Origin: Amborella trichopoda
Lineage: Eukaryota > Streptophyta > Magnoliopsida > Amborellales > Amborellaceae
Length of the DNA stretch: 64,000 nucleotides
NCBI RefSeq assembly: GCF_000471905.2
Contig: NW_006498572.1
Coordinates: forward strand, 199,008-263,007
Reading direction: 5' to 3'
Both the position numbers and the translations under genes were made by a program. How positions within the stretch are numbered: the stretch's first letter is position 1; every line of letters begins with the position of its first letter. Under the pieces are notes generated by a model. It saw nothing but the letters and a program-made list of their open reading frames with translations. It was not told the DNA's origin and searched no databases. Positions 42,888 to 55,400 of the stretch are shown here, in pieces.

Positions 42888-44191
42888 TATTTGAACCTAT
42901 TTTTTAGCATCTTGGTCCTTGGTAGGAAGCAGGTCAATAAAAGCCTACAAACTAGTAGAAATTCCCGACAATCTCAAAATTGTCCCAAAATTGGTCAAGA
43001 TCTTCATCAGCACTTCAAAAGATCACTTGTCGAGTTTCATCGAGATCAGACATGTTCAAGGCAGTGAATACAACGAAAACATTTCAGTAAAATTGGTCTT
43101 TAGCACCCTGAAATGGACGCTGTAACTAGAGCCATACTTTTGGTGTGTCAAACAACTGTGGGACCACTGCCATTAGATATGGCACCATCAAAAACCCCTA
43201 TGGGTCAAGTTTCAGCTTAATCGAGCACTATAATATAAAGTTATGGTAAAATACCGAAAAGGGGTAGGCCGCACACTATTCCCGTGTGGCCACCCTGCAC
43301 TAAAACACCATTAAAGGTGGCTGTTTTCACAGTCACGGGCACTCACTTTCAGGGCCTATATCTCACTCGTTCCAAGACGGATCGCTCCCAAATTTGGTGA
43401 GCGTGTTCGTCTCATCAAGATGAACAATTCGATATGTGGTACGCCCCGTGACAACACCCGAGCAAAGAGAAAAACTAAATGAAAGTCGCTGATCCATGAA
43501 GGAAGTTGCAGAAAATTCAACAGCAGCACGCCTCGTTTGAGCAGTCAGATCACAGCGTGTATGCCCGATCGACACGAAACCAATTGCATTAGGTGTGTGA
43601 GGTCCGAGGCTATCTTTAGTTCGAACCTCACGTACGATGAATGATTGGATTTCACACACGAAGGCGTCAAAACTGCTGTAAATTTCGGCAGCCAGATTTT
43701 AAGATTCCGGCCAAAAACTCAAGACGACAAAATCTTCATCCGGACACAAAATCAAGCTACGTTTGTTGCAACATGATCGTGATGACATGCTCATTGTGAT
43801 TAAATGAAGAAATCATGAAGAAACATCAAGGAATGAGCACACAATTGATCCAAAGTTTTCAATATTCATCCAAGATTCAAGTCTCATGATCATGGCTCAA
43901 AAACATGATTCATGGTTCGAAGTTGGTATCAAAATGATCGCCATGCCGAGCTCTATAAGAAAACAATAATCTTTCGATCAAACAGACATCATAATGACCT
44001 CGATCAGCCACGGAAGATCATGCAAGTTCTCGAGTAGCAGTAGGGACTGTTCTGAAATTCCACACATTATTAGGCAAGGGCAAAATAATCATTTTGCACC
44101 CATTTTTAGAATTTATTTAAATTCAATTAAATTGTAATTATCTTCAATTCTAGGTAGTTTTTAGACGTACACCCATGTTTTAGCCTAATTC

Positions 44192-44257
44192 TATATAAAC
44201 AGGTACTGCCTCATTGTACAAAAAAATGGATTCATTCTACTTGGATCAATCAATAAA
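44192..44257 (+). promoter_or_regulatory. LTR TATA box and poly(A) signal
   Basis: TATATAAA and AATAAA are 60 bp apart. In the second LTR the TATA box has decayed to ACATAAAT (about 53733-53740), while AATAAA is kept (53791-53796). Confidence 0.65.
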
Positions 44258-44339
44258 ATTCTGATTATTGCTTGAGCTTGTGGGTACGTCTTGGAGAGAG
44301 AGAGGAGAGAGAAGCAAGGGGTCGATACCCTTTGGGCAT

Positions 44340-45530
44340 GTAACTTTATCTCTCCTCCCCAATTTCTCTCTCGTCTTCTCATCTCCATCTCTTTCTCTCT
44401 CTTCTTCTTATCTTTATTTCTTTCTCTGTCCTCCATTCATTCTCATCTTTATCTCTCCTCCTCTCTTCTTATCCTTATCTCTTTCTCTCTCCTCCTCTCT
44501 TCTCATCTCTATCTCTTTCTCTCTCTTCTTCTCGTCTCTATCTCTCTCTCTCTTCTTCTTATCTTTATCTCTATTTCTCTCTTCTTCTTAGCTCTATCTC
44601 TCTCTCTCCTCTCTCATCTCTATCTCTATCCATGCTCCTCTTTTCTATCACAATCAGAGAAGCTTAACACCGGTTGGATTTCTCTCTCGTGTCGACTGAT
44701 TTTCTCTCTCGTCTTCTGTTAGTCGGTGAAGCCTCACGTCAATTGGTTTTTTTCTCTCCTCTTCTTTCATTCTCAGTGCTGGTTGGATTTCTCTCTCTTC
44801 TCTTCTGTCACAGTCGGTGAAGCGTAACACTGGATGGATTTTTCTCTCTCCTCTTCTTTCATTCCCATCATCGGGTGGGGTTTTCTCTCTCCTCTTCTTT
44901 CATTCTCAACACTGTTTGAATTTCTCTCTCTTCTCTTCTGTCACATTCTGTGAAGCCTAGTGTCGACTGGTTTTCTCTCTTCACTTCTGTCAGTCGGCGA
45001 AGCCTAGCATCGGCTAGTTTTCTCTCCTCTTTTGTCAATCGGTGAAGCCTAGCATCGACTGGTTTTCTCTCTCCTCTTCTATCAATTGGTAAAGCCTCAT
45101 GCTAATGGTTTTCTCTCTTCTCTTCTGTCAGTCGGTGAAGCCTAACACCGACTTATTTTCTCTCTCCTGTTCTATCAGTTGATGAAGCTCAGTGGTAATT
45201 GGTTCTCTCTCTCCTCTTTCAGTCGGTGAAGCCTAACGTCGACTGGATTTTTCTCTCCTCTTCTGTTACAGTCAACAAAGCTTAACGTCGACCGTGTCTC
45301 CTCTCTCTTCTCCTCTATACAACACAATCGATGAAGCTTAGTGCTGACTGTGTTTTCTCTCTCTTCCTTCTAACATAGTCGATAATGCTTAGCCCCAACT
45401 GCGCCTTCCTTCCTTCTCTCTCCTTTATCCTCTCCTCTTTCATACTCTTCTCTTCCTTTCTTCTCCCTCCTTCTTTCTTTCCTTTCATTCTGCTACTCAT
45501 TCATTCGACTAAGAGAGATTGAGGTTAGCC
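44340..45530 (+). repeat. CT-rich and tandem repeat tracts in LTR 1
   Basis: First TCTCTTTCTCTCTC(TT)C with ATCT interruptions. Then about 15 units of TTTTCTCTCTCCTCTTCTGTC plus AGTCGGTGAAGCCTAGCGTC and GACTGG, 45-50 bp each, very diverged. The long Ser/Leu frames here are artefacts of the repeat. Confidence 0.85.
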
Positions 45531-48500
45531 TCTCATGGTAGTCCTTTGTTTAGCCGTAATGTTGTTGTATCAGCATTACTTGGTCCGCTTTGTTGCCACG
45601 ATAGACTGACCATCGTGCCTAGCTAGTAGGTATTGGTAATGACGTCTAGTAGTAATCCTGTGAGTCGGTCTTAGTCACCGATGCCATTTTACTACCACGT
45701 CAGACCAATTATCCACCAGCCTAGTCACCACTCTGATCCTCTCGCTTAGTCGAATTCTTCTCTCCCCTGTCTTTCTTCTCTTCTTCTTTTTGAATGCGCA
45801 TGCTTGTGTACGTTCATCGAAGAGGAAAAGGGTGAGGTCTGAGCAACTTATCTTATAACCTTTGCCATATAAGTGTGTGATTGCAAAAAATAAGAAGAAT
45901 ATAAGCCAAGGGAGGTGATTTTGAACTAGTTTTATTACTGGTGGGCTTTCTTCGTGATCTAAGAGGGAGCTCACACGAGTCATCCCGAGTAAGTCCAGAA
46001 TCAACCTTTAAATTCCTCTCTCACTGGTTGGTAACATCTACCCTCGTTCTCGAATGAGGTTCCTGAGAGAGCGATCTAAAAAATGTCCCTAGTCTTCCCT
46101 CGAAACCTGAGATATGCACCGACCGATCCCCAAAGGATCCGGAGGGAGAGATTGAGGCACCTAATCAGCTTGACGACTCCACTGGAGAATTATTACACCT
46201 TAGTCGGATCATTCTTGTTTGGCTAGTTTCTTCTTTTATTATCTGCTTTTATTATCTTTTCACATTTTATTATGGCTTGCGGGTTTTGTAACCCATTTAT
46301 CCGGATCGATAATTTTCTTATCCTCATATTCGAGAGCGTCCTTAGGGAACAAGTTCCTTTGACTTCGTTCCCAACCATCCTCTTGAGCAACGACCCCTTG
46401 TCTAGCTCCCAGGTCTTAATTTGGACTGGTGTAAGGTGGGACCTAAAAATCCCTCACTCCCCATCTCCTCGCTTTGGCGAACACTCCACCAAGGCGCCCT
46501 GCATTGGCGGCACTTCTGTTGCCCCATCCAGCATGCACCCAGCCACAGGCAAGTCACTTGTCGGTCGTGTTTCTGAGGTACGTCGAAAGGCTGCCTAGTC
46601 CCTTTATACCAAAGGAAAACAAGCTGCCATTGTTTCTGTGGGTCACCATAAGGCTACCCCCCACATTTCTGCACCATTGGTCTTTATCCCTAGAGGCTCA
46701 ACAAGTCGAGGCAGAAACCCCACGGTCTTCATCCATCACACACACCACAAGGCTCGTGGATTACCCACTCGAGCTACACCTCAAGGCAACCCCTCTGTTA
46801 TCTTGAGTCCGTGTTCAAGATCGAACCTTTCAAGGCCAGGTGCCACTCATATGCATCATACTGCTCGGGGCAATGCCATTGCAGGAGACAACCTTCTCCT
46901 TCTCCTACTCTGCACACACAAGCGCGCCCTGTAAGGGACATGCCTACACCGATTCTCTTGTAGACACTTGCCAGACCACTTGCTCGAGCTCGAGTTGATC
47001 CTTAGGTCACCCGTGACCCTCACGTGTTGCCATCACAGACGCCATCTCGTCCTCGATGCAGGCCTCCTTATGAGTCAACCATGCTCTGGCCCACTCCTTC
47101 TTCATCGAGTAAGCACCTTCAGCCTTGGTACTCGAAGGTTTTCCCTAAGAGTACCATCCTGAACCAGCCCTGTCACTTTGGTCATGTCTCTCGAGCCCAC
47201 AAGAGACATTGGGGCATCGACCTGATGGAAGATCAAGTCCTTCATCCTCCCTGGCCCAAGATGACTCCAGTTCTTGGTCCTCATCCATTACCGGACCTGA
47301 TGGAGACAACTCTCTCCTGTGCAAGAAGAGCTGGCCAGCCATGACCTAGATCACAGTTTTGGCACGAGGTCCATCAAAACCTCAAGGCTAAACACGATAG
47401 AGGTCTATAAATTTTGATTAGGGAGGTGACCAAGGTAGTCAAAACAACCAATTTTGATGACTCTCTTCACTTGAATCCCTTCTACCCCCTTTAGACAATG
47501 AAGCCTGAAGAAGAGGTCCATGAGCTCTCTGCTGTGGTTACTGTTGTAGAAAAAGACCCAGCCACTCAGCAGTCACGGTCCCAAGACCGTCGAGAACTGA
47601 TCCAAACACGATCAACATACAAGTGTTGAGTTTAGTCAGGGCATGGTGGCCCCCTGTTCACTGACCTACCATGTACGACCCGTCAAGTTCGCAAGCCCTC
47701 TGTTGCCACTAACGTCGACCTCCATAGTGAAACGGTCAGCGTATTGGTCGTAAGCGAGCCTGGTGATGCGTAGGAAGAATGCATCAACAAGTTTGAGGAT
47801 ATAGTGCGTGCGATGATGGAAAAGATCGATTGTATCAACGCCGCATGCCAGTCGGCTAACCATGAGGTCAATTCCCATCATTTTGATGGTGCACCTCCAT
47901 GGCAGCCCCCTCCTTCTACCTCACAGGACAATTCTATCCCTCATCCCATCTCTCAGACAGACATTGAAGCTATGGTCACCCATAGCCTAAAGAATAGACA
48001 AATCCCGGGGATACATGGCGCAACACCTCATCAAAGGCCATAACCCTCGTATATTGATCAAGCCTCGTTTCCACAAGGAACTGGCCTATGACGGAAAGTA
48101 TACCCTATTCACAGTGGATGCCCTTCCACAAAACAACATGGTCCCCACTGTTAGCCTGTAGGATTTGGCTTCCAACGGCTTCCAACAGGTACCACAAGCC
48201 ACACCTTATGATCATTCACCACTTTTTGCCTGCCCATGAACATCGTTGTATGTAGCTCGTCGCGGAGCGCCGCAAATTTTGCACTTAACTTACTGTCATA
48301 AGCGAGCATCACTCTCCGCACCATGATAAGCCACACGTGCTGATGATCTCCTATTGAAGCCAGCGCCGGCTGTGTCCTCCAAAGGCCAGCACCAGTTGTG
48401 CTCTTAACCCTTAGCATCGGTTGCCTTTCTTGAGCTTCAGCACTAGTTGTGTCAGCACTCTAAGCCATCAGCGTCGGTTGCATGTTTGTTAACGCCGGTC

Positions 48501-49367
48501 CTGTCGCGATTGTTCGCTTCCCGAGACTCCTCATTTTCAAAGCTTAAGTTTTCGCACCTCCTTAACTGACATATGAAAGAGGTAACCATACACCTTCCCT
48601 GTGACGGTTCACCTCCACAACGGTTCACCTTCTGCAACCGTACTCCTTCCACGATGGTCCACCTCCCCTGACCGTTCGTCTGTCATTGAAACTTCTCCTA
48701 CACGGCCAAAAAATCGATTGAAAAACCTTCCTATCTGTGTTTTTCACTTGGACAGCACTAGAACGTCACCAAAAACTTTTGCATACTTCCCCTAAGTCCT
48801 CGGGAACCTCTGCAAAAAACCACTAACAACATCGAAAAGTTACCACAATCCCCGGGAAACTTCTTAAAAATCCCTAGAAGACTCCTAAGACAAGTGGAAA
48901 TGCTCACAGTTTCACTTCCCGCCTCTTCTACGAAAAATGCTGCAGCCGAAACGTCTTTTGTTTCCCCGAAAACTCCCTGGAGAACTCTCCTTTCTTGCTC
49001 CTTTCCCTAAAAATTTTCCAAATTCTTGGCAAAGTCTGCACGCCGAAGGACTTCCCTACAAAACCACTTGGAATCCCACTGTTGGTCGAGAACCTTCCCT
49101 GTAAAACCCTTGCCGAAGTCCCACTGCTTGCCGGAACTTCAACCGACCACCCCCTTCTCACCGTTAAAGAACATTTTTGCTTCAGTTTTTTCACCCTTGG
49201 TGAAAAAGTGAGGGAAAACAGGATTTTACCCCATTATATAGACCACACTACCCTCAAATGCCACTCACAAACTAGGAATTCCAATCACATCTAAGGGAAT
49301 CCAAGCGACGATGAGTGGGGTCGGGCTTTCACTCGAGGCCCGAGGTAACTCTCATTGATTTATCCAT

Positions 49368-49640
49368 AGCGTCGGGTGAATTTCACACAACCCTAGCGCC
49401 AGTTGACGTAGCATTGAGTGAATTTTAAACAACCCTAGCGCCAGTTGACATAGCGCTGGGTGGGTTTTCAAAACAACCCTAACGCTGGTGGACTTAGTGT
49501 GTTTTCAAAACAACCCTAGCGCCGATTAACTTGGTGCAGGGTGTGTTTCCAAATGACCCTAGCACCAGTTGTCTTCAATCAATATCATGGGTCGTTCACA
49601 ATGCCAGCTGAGTCTTTAACAACCCAGCGTCGGTTGTGTT
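49368..49640 (+). repeat. about 50-bp tandem repeats (AACCCTAGCGCCAGTTGAC)
   Basis: Five imperfect units with core CAACCCTAGCGCCAGTTGAC, then TAGCGCTGGGTGG and TTTTCAAAACAA. Confidence 0.85.
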
Positions 49641-50164
49641 TTTGAGAACTCAACGACGGTTGAATACTTGTAAGAAACCACTAGTGCTACAGATGGCACC
49701 GGCCGTATTTCAAGCAGCCTATTGTCACCTACTCCAGGTTGAACTCTTGTGCTTCCTACCACTTATCCTTAGTGACCCAAGCCGGGACCTGTCATCCCCA
49801 GTGATGTTGCACTCAGTTTGTTACACCCAAACTGTGACCTATCATCTCTAATGGAGTCAGGAGCTATCCCTCATCCCCATAGGAATCACACCCATACTAC
49901 AGCTCATTGTTCCTAGTGAAGTTAGGGTCATTCTTACCTCTTCAATTTCGGTGGGTCTGTTTCACACCAAGCCATCTTTCACCCTAGAGAGTATGCTTAT
50001 CCCCCCACCAAACCTTAGTGAAGTCCGCTTTTGTTGGCCATCCTTCAGCAGGACATCATTTTCATATGATCCCTCTGTTTGTGAATGGTCTTAACCATTT
50101 TATCCCAGGGAGTTGGATTGCCATCTATATACCTATTCCCCATGGAGCTTCACCTACATGGCGG

Positions 50165-50445
50165 CACAACCTTGGTCTGTGTTGTATGACCCTAAACGGC
50201 ACAACCTTGGTTCGTGCTGTATGACCCTAAATTGCACAGCCTCGGTTCGTGCTGTATGACCCTAAATCGCACAGCCTTGGTCTATGCTATGTGACCCTAA
50301 ACTGCATAGCCTTGGTCCGTGCTGTATGACCTTAAACTGCACAACCTTGGTTCGTGCTGTATGACCCTAAACTGCACAGCCTCTGTTCGTGCTGTATGAC
50401 CCTAAACTGCACAGCCTCGGTCCGTGCTGTATGACCTTAAATTAC
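50165..50445 (+). repeat. 35-bp tandem repeat array, eight units, with decayed extension
   Basis: Unit CACAGCCTCGGTCCGTGCTG then TATGACCCTAAACTG, at an exact 35-bp period. Decayed copies (core TATGACCTTAAAC) continue to about 50880 and reappear at 51248-51340. No leader, cas genes or unique spacers, so this is not a CRISPR array. Confidence 0.9.
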
Positions 50446-52435
50446 ATAGCCATGGTCTAAACTATATGACCCTAAGCTGCAGTGGAGGTCTAGTTGCAAG
50501 ACCTTAAACTGCATGGTGCTAGTTGTATGACTCTAAACTACACAGCCATGGTCCACACTATATGACCTTAAACTGTAGCAGAGGTCTAGTCGTATGACCT
50601 TAAATTGTACGGTCCTAGTTGCATGACTTTAAACTGCACCACCACGATCTAGCTGTATGACCTTAAACCATAGTACACATCCTAGCCGCATGACGTTAAA
50701 AGGCTCAGCACCATGGTCTGAACTATATGTCCCTAAACTGTAGCGGAGGTCTAGTTGCACGACCTTAAACTTCACGGTCCTAGTTGTATGACTTTAAAAT
50801 GCATAACCACGGTCCAGCTATATGACCTTAAACCATAGTGTACGTCCTGGCCACACGACAATAAATTGCTTTGCACAGGTCTAAGAGGCATAACCTTTAA
50901 AACTTGCCCACACATATGAGCACATGCCTTTTACGTGCACTTTTCACGCACGCCTTCCCTAACCTACCTATTAGTGTCCACGCGCCACCTTCATTACCTC
51001 CCCAGTGAGTTCATTCACTTCATCACCATACCTCATTCCCCAGTGAGTCTCACCTGTGCTCACAAAACGGCGAACCATTCCATCATCCATACTCGTTGTA
51101 AGTTAGTGGGTTGCCATTGTCCGTTCACATTTCATACATCATCCATCTCTCATAGGTAGCCTAATGCCATTTCCCCAAGTGAGTTAAACCACTACCATAC
51201 TCACTCCATGGCCTCTACAGACTATCATACATCACCACCGCGGTCCAGCTGTATGACCTTAAACCACAGTGCATGTCTAAGGAGCATGAAGTTAAACTGT
51301 TTCGCACAAGTCTCGAAGGCATGACCTTAAACACACCTTCATAAAAAAAATGATAAAATAACAGGCATGGTGTATACCTTAAAAAGGAAACGCTATGAGT
51401 AAAAATGACTAACATGCATGGTCACAAAACCATGAGTAAAAGAGTTCCGTGAATAAAAGCCGAGCATGGTGAAAACCCGAAAGGGCATCGTGAGAAAAAA
51501 TGGATGAAAAGGGTGGACATAGCCGAAAGGTTATGGGTAAAAGAGCCCCAAAATAAAAAGAAGTTGGTGAAAACCGTCTCTACAGCACCGCTTCCCAAGT
51601 TCAAGTGAAAATCTGTAAAGGACGCTTGGACCAATAAATAGGTTGACACCGCACTCGTCTTAACAAGATCTTCAGCCCTCAATCAAAAGAAGAAAATCTC
51701 TGGTGTCCTAAGTTCCAGGACTCCAAAAATATGAGCTTCAAAGAAAAGATTCCGACAGCCTGAGGTCAGTTGCAAAAGGACTTGAAAGACAAAAGACTCG
51801 CCAAGACGACAAGACAAGTTTCATGAGGAAGAACATTATTCCCACGAGGTCACAAACATACTCTAGAAATAAATACTCCAAAGGCAAGAAATTGACAAAG
51901 CCAGGGGAGAACCTGCCAAAGACATCAGCTCGTCTAGCCGACATGACCAGACCTTCGGGATCGACTAATAGAACTTGCCCCCGACTGGACTCCGTAGACA
52001 AGACCCATAGTGGTACTTTAAATTTCAAAAGCAAACCTGGTGTAGCAAAAACCAACGCCTATCAAAGCAAACCAATGAACCCAGACCAAATAGGAACGAT
52101 GCCCTTCTACATGGTACTCAATTGCGAGATGGTTATGAGTCTGACTGACGAGGTCTGTACAAAATCCTCAGCTTCAGAATCACTAACATTCTGCACGAGG
52201 GTGAGGACTTCGACATGATCCCTCAAAAATGTCTCTTCTCCCCCTAAAGTCTCCATGAATGGACCTGTGAACAATGCATCGCTACATCTGAGCAGCCTAA
52301 TGACACCATTACGTGAATCTTCTCGGCATTCACGTGGTCCTGTGGCTAGGAAGAAAAAAAGTAAAAGCCGAAGGAAATTTTCTAAATGATTGTCCTTCTC
52401 GATTCTCTTGAAGTACAACATTCGACGGGGCAAGC

Positions 52436-55400
52436 TGTTTGAACGTATTTTTCAACATCTTGGTCCCTGGTAGGAAGCAGGTCAATAAATGCCTACAAAC
52501 CAGTGGAAATTTTTGACAGTCTCAGAATTGCCCCAGAATTGGTCAAGATCTTCATCAGCACTTTAAAAGATCACCTGTCAAGTTTCATCGCGATCAGACA
52601 TGTCTAAGGCAGTGAACACAAAGAAACAATTTTGGTAAAATTGGTCTCTACCACCCTGAAATGGACCCTGTAACTAGAGCCATACTTTTGGTGCACCAAA
52701 TAGCTATGGAACCACTACCATTAGATTTGAGACGGTTGAAAACCCCTATGGGTCATGTTTTGGTTTAATCAGACCCTTTAAGACAAAGTTATGGGTAAAA
52801 TATCGAAAAGGGGTAGGCCGCACACTATTCCAGTGTGGCCACCTTGCACTAAAACACCATTAAAGGTGGCTATTTTTTTAGTCATGGGCAGTCACTTTTG
52901 AGGCCTATTTCTCACTCGGTCTAAGATGGATCGCTCTCAAATTTGGTGAGCGTGTTCGTCTCATCAAGAGGAACAATTCGATATGTGGTACCCCCCGAGC
53001 AGAGAGAAAACTTAATGAAAGTCACTAATCCATGAAGGAAGTTGTAAAAAATTCAACAGCAGCACCCCTCGTTCGTGCAGCCAGATCACGACGCTTGTAT
53101 GCTCGATTGGTACGAAACCAATGGCATTAGGTTCGTGAGGTCCGAGGCTCTCTCTGGTCTAAACCTCGTGTATGATGAATGATTGGATTTCACACACGAA
53201 GACTTCAAATCTGCTGTAAATTTCGACCACCAGATTTCAAGATTTCGGTCAAAAACTCAAGACGACAAAATCTTCATTCCGACACAAAATCAAGCTATGT
53301 TCATTGCAACATGATCATGTCGGCATGCTCAATGTGATTCAATAAAGAAATCACTAAGAAACATCAAAGAATGAGCACATAATCGATCCAAAGTTTTCAA
53401 GATTCATCCAAGATTCAAGTGTCTTGATCATGGCTCAAAAACATGATTCATGGCTCGAAGTTGGTATCAAAATGATGGCCATGCCGAGCGTACAAGAAAA
53501 CAATAATTCTTCGAGCAAACGGGCATCAGAATGACCTCGGGTCAGCCACGGAAGATCACGTAAGTTCTCGGGTAGCAGTAGGGACCGTTCTGAAATTCCA
53601 CACATTGTTAGGCAGGGACAAAACAATCCTTTTGCACCCATGTTTAGAATTTCTTTAAATTCAATTAAATTGTAATTATCTTCAATTCTATGTAGTTTTC
53701 GAGGGCGTACACCCACGTTTTAGCCCAATTTTACATAAATAGACAGTGCCTCATTGTATAAAAAACGGATTCATTCTTCTTGGATCAATCAATAAAATTC
53801 TGATTGTTGCTTGAGCTTGTAGGTATGTCTTGGAGAGAGAGAGTAGAGAGAGAAGAAAATGGTTGGTACCCTTTGAGCATGTAACTTTCTATCTCCTCCT
53901 CTTTTATCATCTTTATCTCTTTCTCTCTCTTCTTCACATCTCTACCTCATTCGCTCTCTCCTTTTAGTTTTTATCTCTTTCTCTCTCCTCCCTTCTTTCT
54001 CATCTTTATTTCTTTCTCTCTCCTTCTCTCTTCTCATGTTTATCTCTTTCTCTCTCATCCTCTCTTCTCATCTCTATCTCTTTCTCTCTCTTCTTCTCAT
54101 CTCTCTCATCTTCTCATCATTATCTCTATCTCTCTCTCTTTTTCTCATCCCTATCTCTATCTCTCTGTTATTCTCATATCTATATTTATCTTTCTCTCTT
54201 CTTCTCATCTCTATCTCTATCTCCGCTCTCTCATCTCTATCTCCATCTATTCTCCTCTCTTTTGTCACAGTCGATGATGCCTAACGTCGGTTGGATTTCT
54301 CTCTCTTCTCTTTTGTAGCTATCGATGAAGGTTGACGTCGATTGGATTTCTCTCTCTGCTCTTTTGTCACAATCGATGAAGCCTAGTGTCGATTGGATTT
54401 TTCTCTCTCCTCTTCTCTCATTCCCGGCATCAGGTGGGATTTTTTTTTCTCCTCTTCTTTCATTCTCAATACTAGGTGGGGGTTTTCTCTCTCCTCTTCT
54501 TTCATTCTTAGCACTGGTTGGATTTCTCCCTCTTCTCTTTTGTCACAGTCGGTGAAGCCTACCACTGGTTAGATTTTTCTCGCTCCTCTTCTTTCATTCC
54601 CAGTGTCGGGTGGGGTTTTCTCTATCCTCTTCTTTCATTCCCAACATTGGGTGGGATTTTCTCTCTCCTCTTCTTTCATTCTTAGTGCCGGGGTGGGGGT
54701 TTTCTATCTTCTCTTCTTTCATTCCTAGCACCGATTGAATTTCTCTCTTCTCTTCTATCACAGTTGGTGAAGCTTAAACCCGACTGGTTTTCTCTCTCCT
54801 CTTTTATCAGTCGGTGAAGCCTCATGCGGACTGTTTTTCTCTCCTCTTTTATCAGTCGGTGAAGCTTCGAGCTGACTGATTTTCTCTCTCCTCTTCTTTC
54901 ATTCCCAGCACCGATTGGATTTCTTTCTTCTCCTATGTCACAATTGACAATGCTTAGCGCTGACTGGATTTTTCTCTCTCCTCTTCTTTCATTCCCAACA
55001 TCGGGTGGGCTCTCTAATCTTCTTTCATTCCCAGCTTCGATTGGATTTCTCTCTCTTATCTTTTGTCCCAATCGGTGAAGCCTAGCACCGGCTGGTTTTC
55101 TCTCTTCTCTTCTATCAGTTGGCGAAACCTAGCGCTGGCTAGTTTTCTCTCTTCTCTTCTGTCAGTCGATGAAGCCTAGCGCTTGCTGATTTTCTCTCTC
55201 CTCTTCTGTCAGTCGGTGAAACCTCACGTCGACTGATTTTCTCTCTCATCTTCTGTCAATCGATGAAGCCTAGCACCAACTAGTTTTCTCTCTCATCTTC
55301 TGTCAGTTGGTGAAGCCCAGCATTGATTGGTTCTCCCTCTCATCTTCTGTCAGTTGGCGAAGCCTAGCATCAATTGGATTTCTCTCTCCTCTTTTGCCAC

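Larger units (their letters stand above)
42888..46167 (+). repeat. 5' LTR of LARD-like element
   Basis: TATTTGAACC (TG mutated to TA) to CACCTAATCA. Promoter signals are a TATA box TATATAAA at 44192-44199 and AATAAA at 44252-44257. About 1.9 kb of R/U5 follows, consisting mainly of CT-rich repeats (44340-44640) and a 45-50-bp tandem array (44640-45400). Confidence 0.85.
46168..52435 (+). other. internal region of LARD-like element
   Basis: About 46270-48050 is GC-richer with overlapping short open frames, none of them matching pol. The segment 47804-48043 reads a coiled stretch then Pro-rich and DIEAMVTHSLKN, which could be the eroded N-terminus of a Tat-type gag (weak). 48050-52400 is non-coding in character, with three private tandem families. 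An open frame of 131 codons at 51823-52218 has no recognisable domain. Confidence 0.6.

Noticed and set aside
44268-44722. Ser/Leu-rich open frames of 107-143 codons
   Set aside because: They come from CT-rich low-complexity repeats in the LTR; the same artefact appears at 54036-54284.
50165-50880. CRISPR-like array
   Set aside because: Units are directly contiguous at 35 bp with no unique spacers, and the genome is eukaryotic. It is a tandem repeat in a retroelement.
51823-52218. 131-codon open frame near the 3' end of the LARD-like interior
   Set aside because: No domain recognised and no support for translation. It is kept as part of the interior rather than as a gene.
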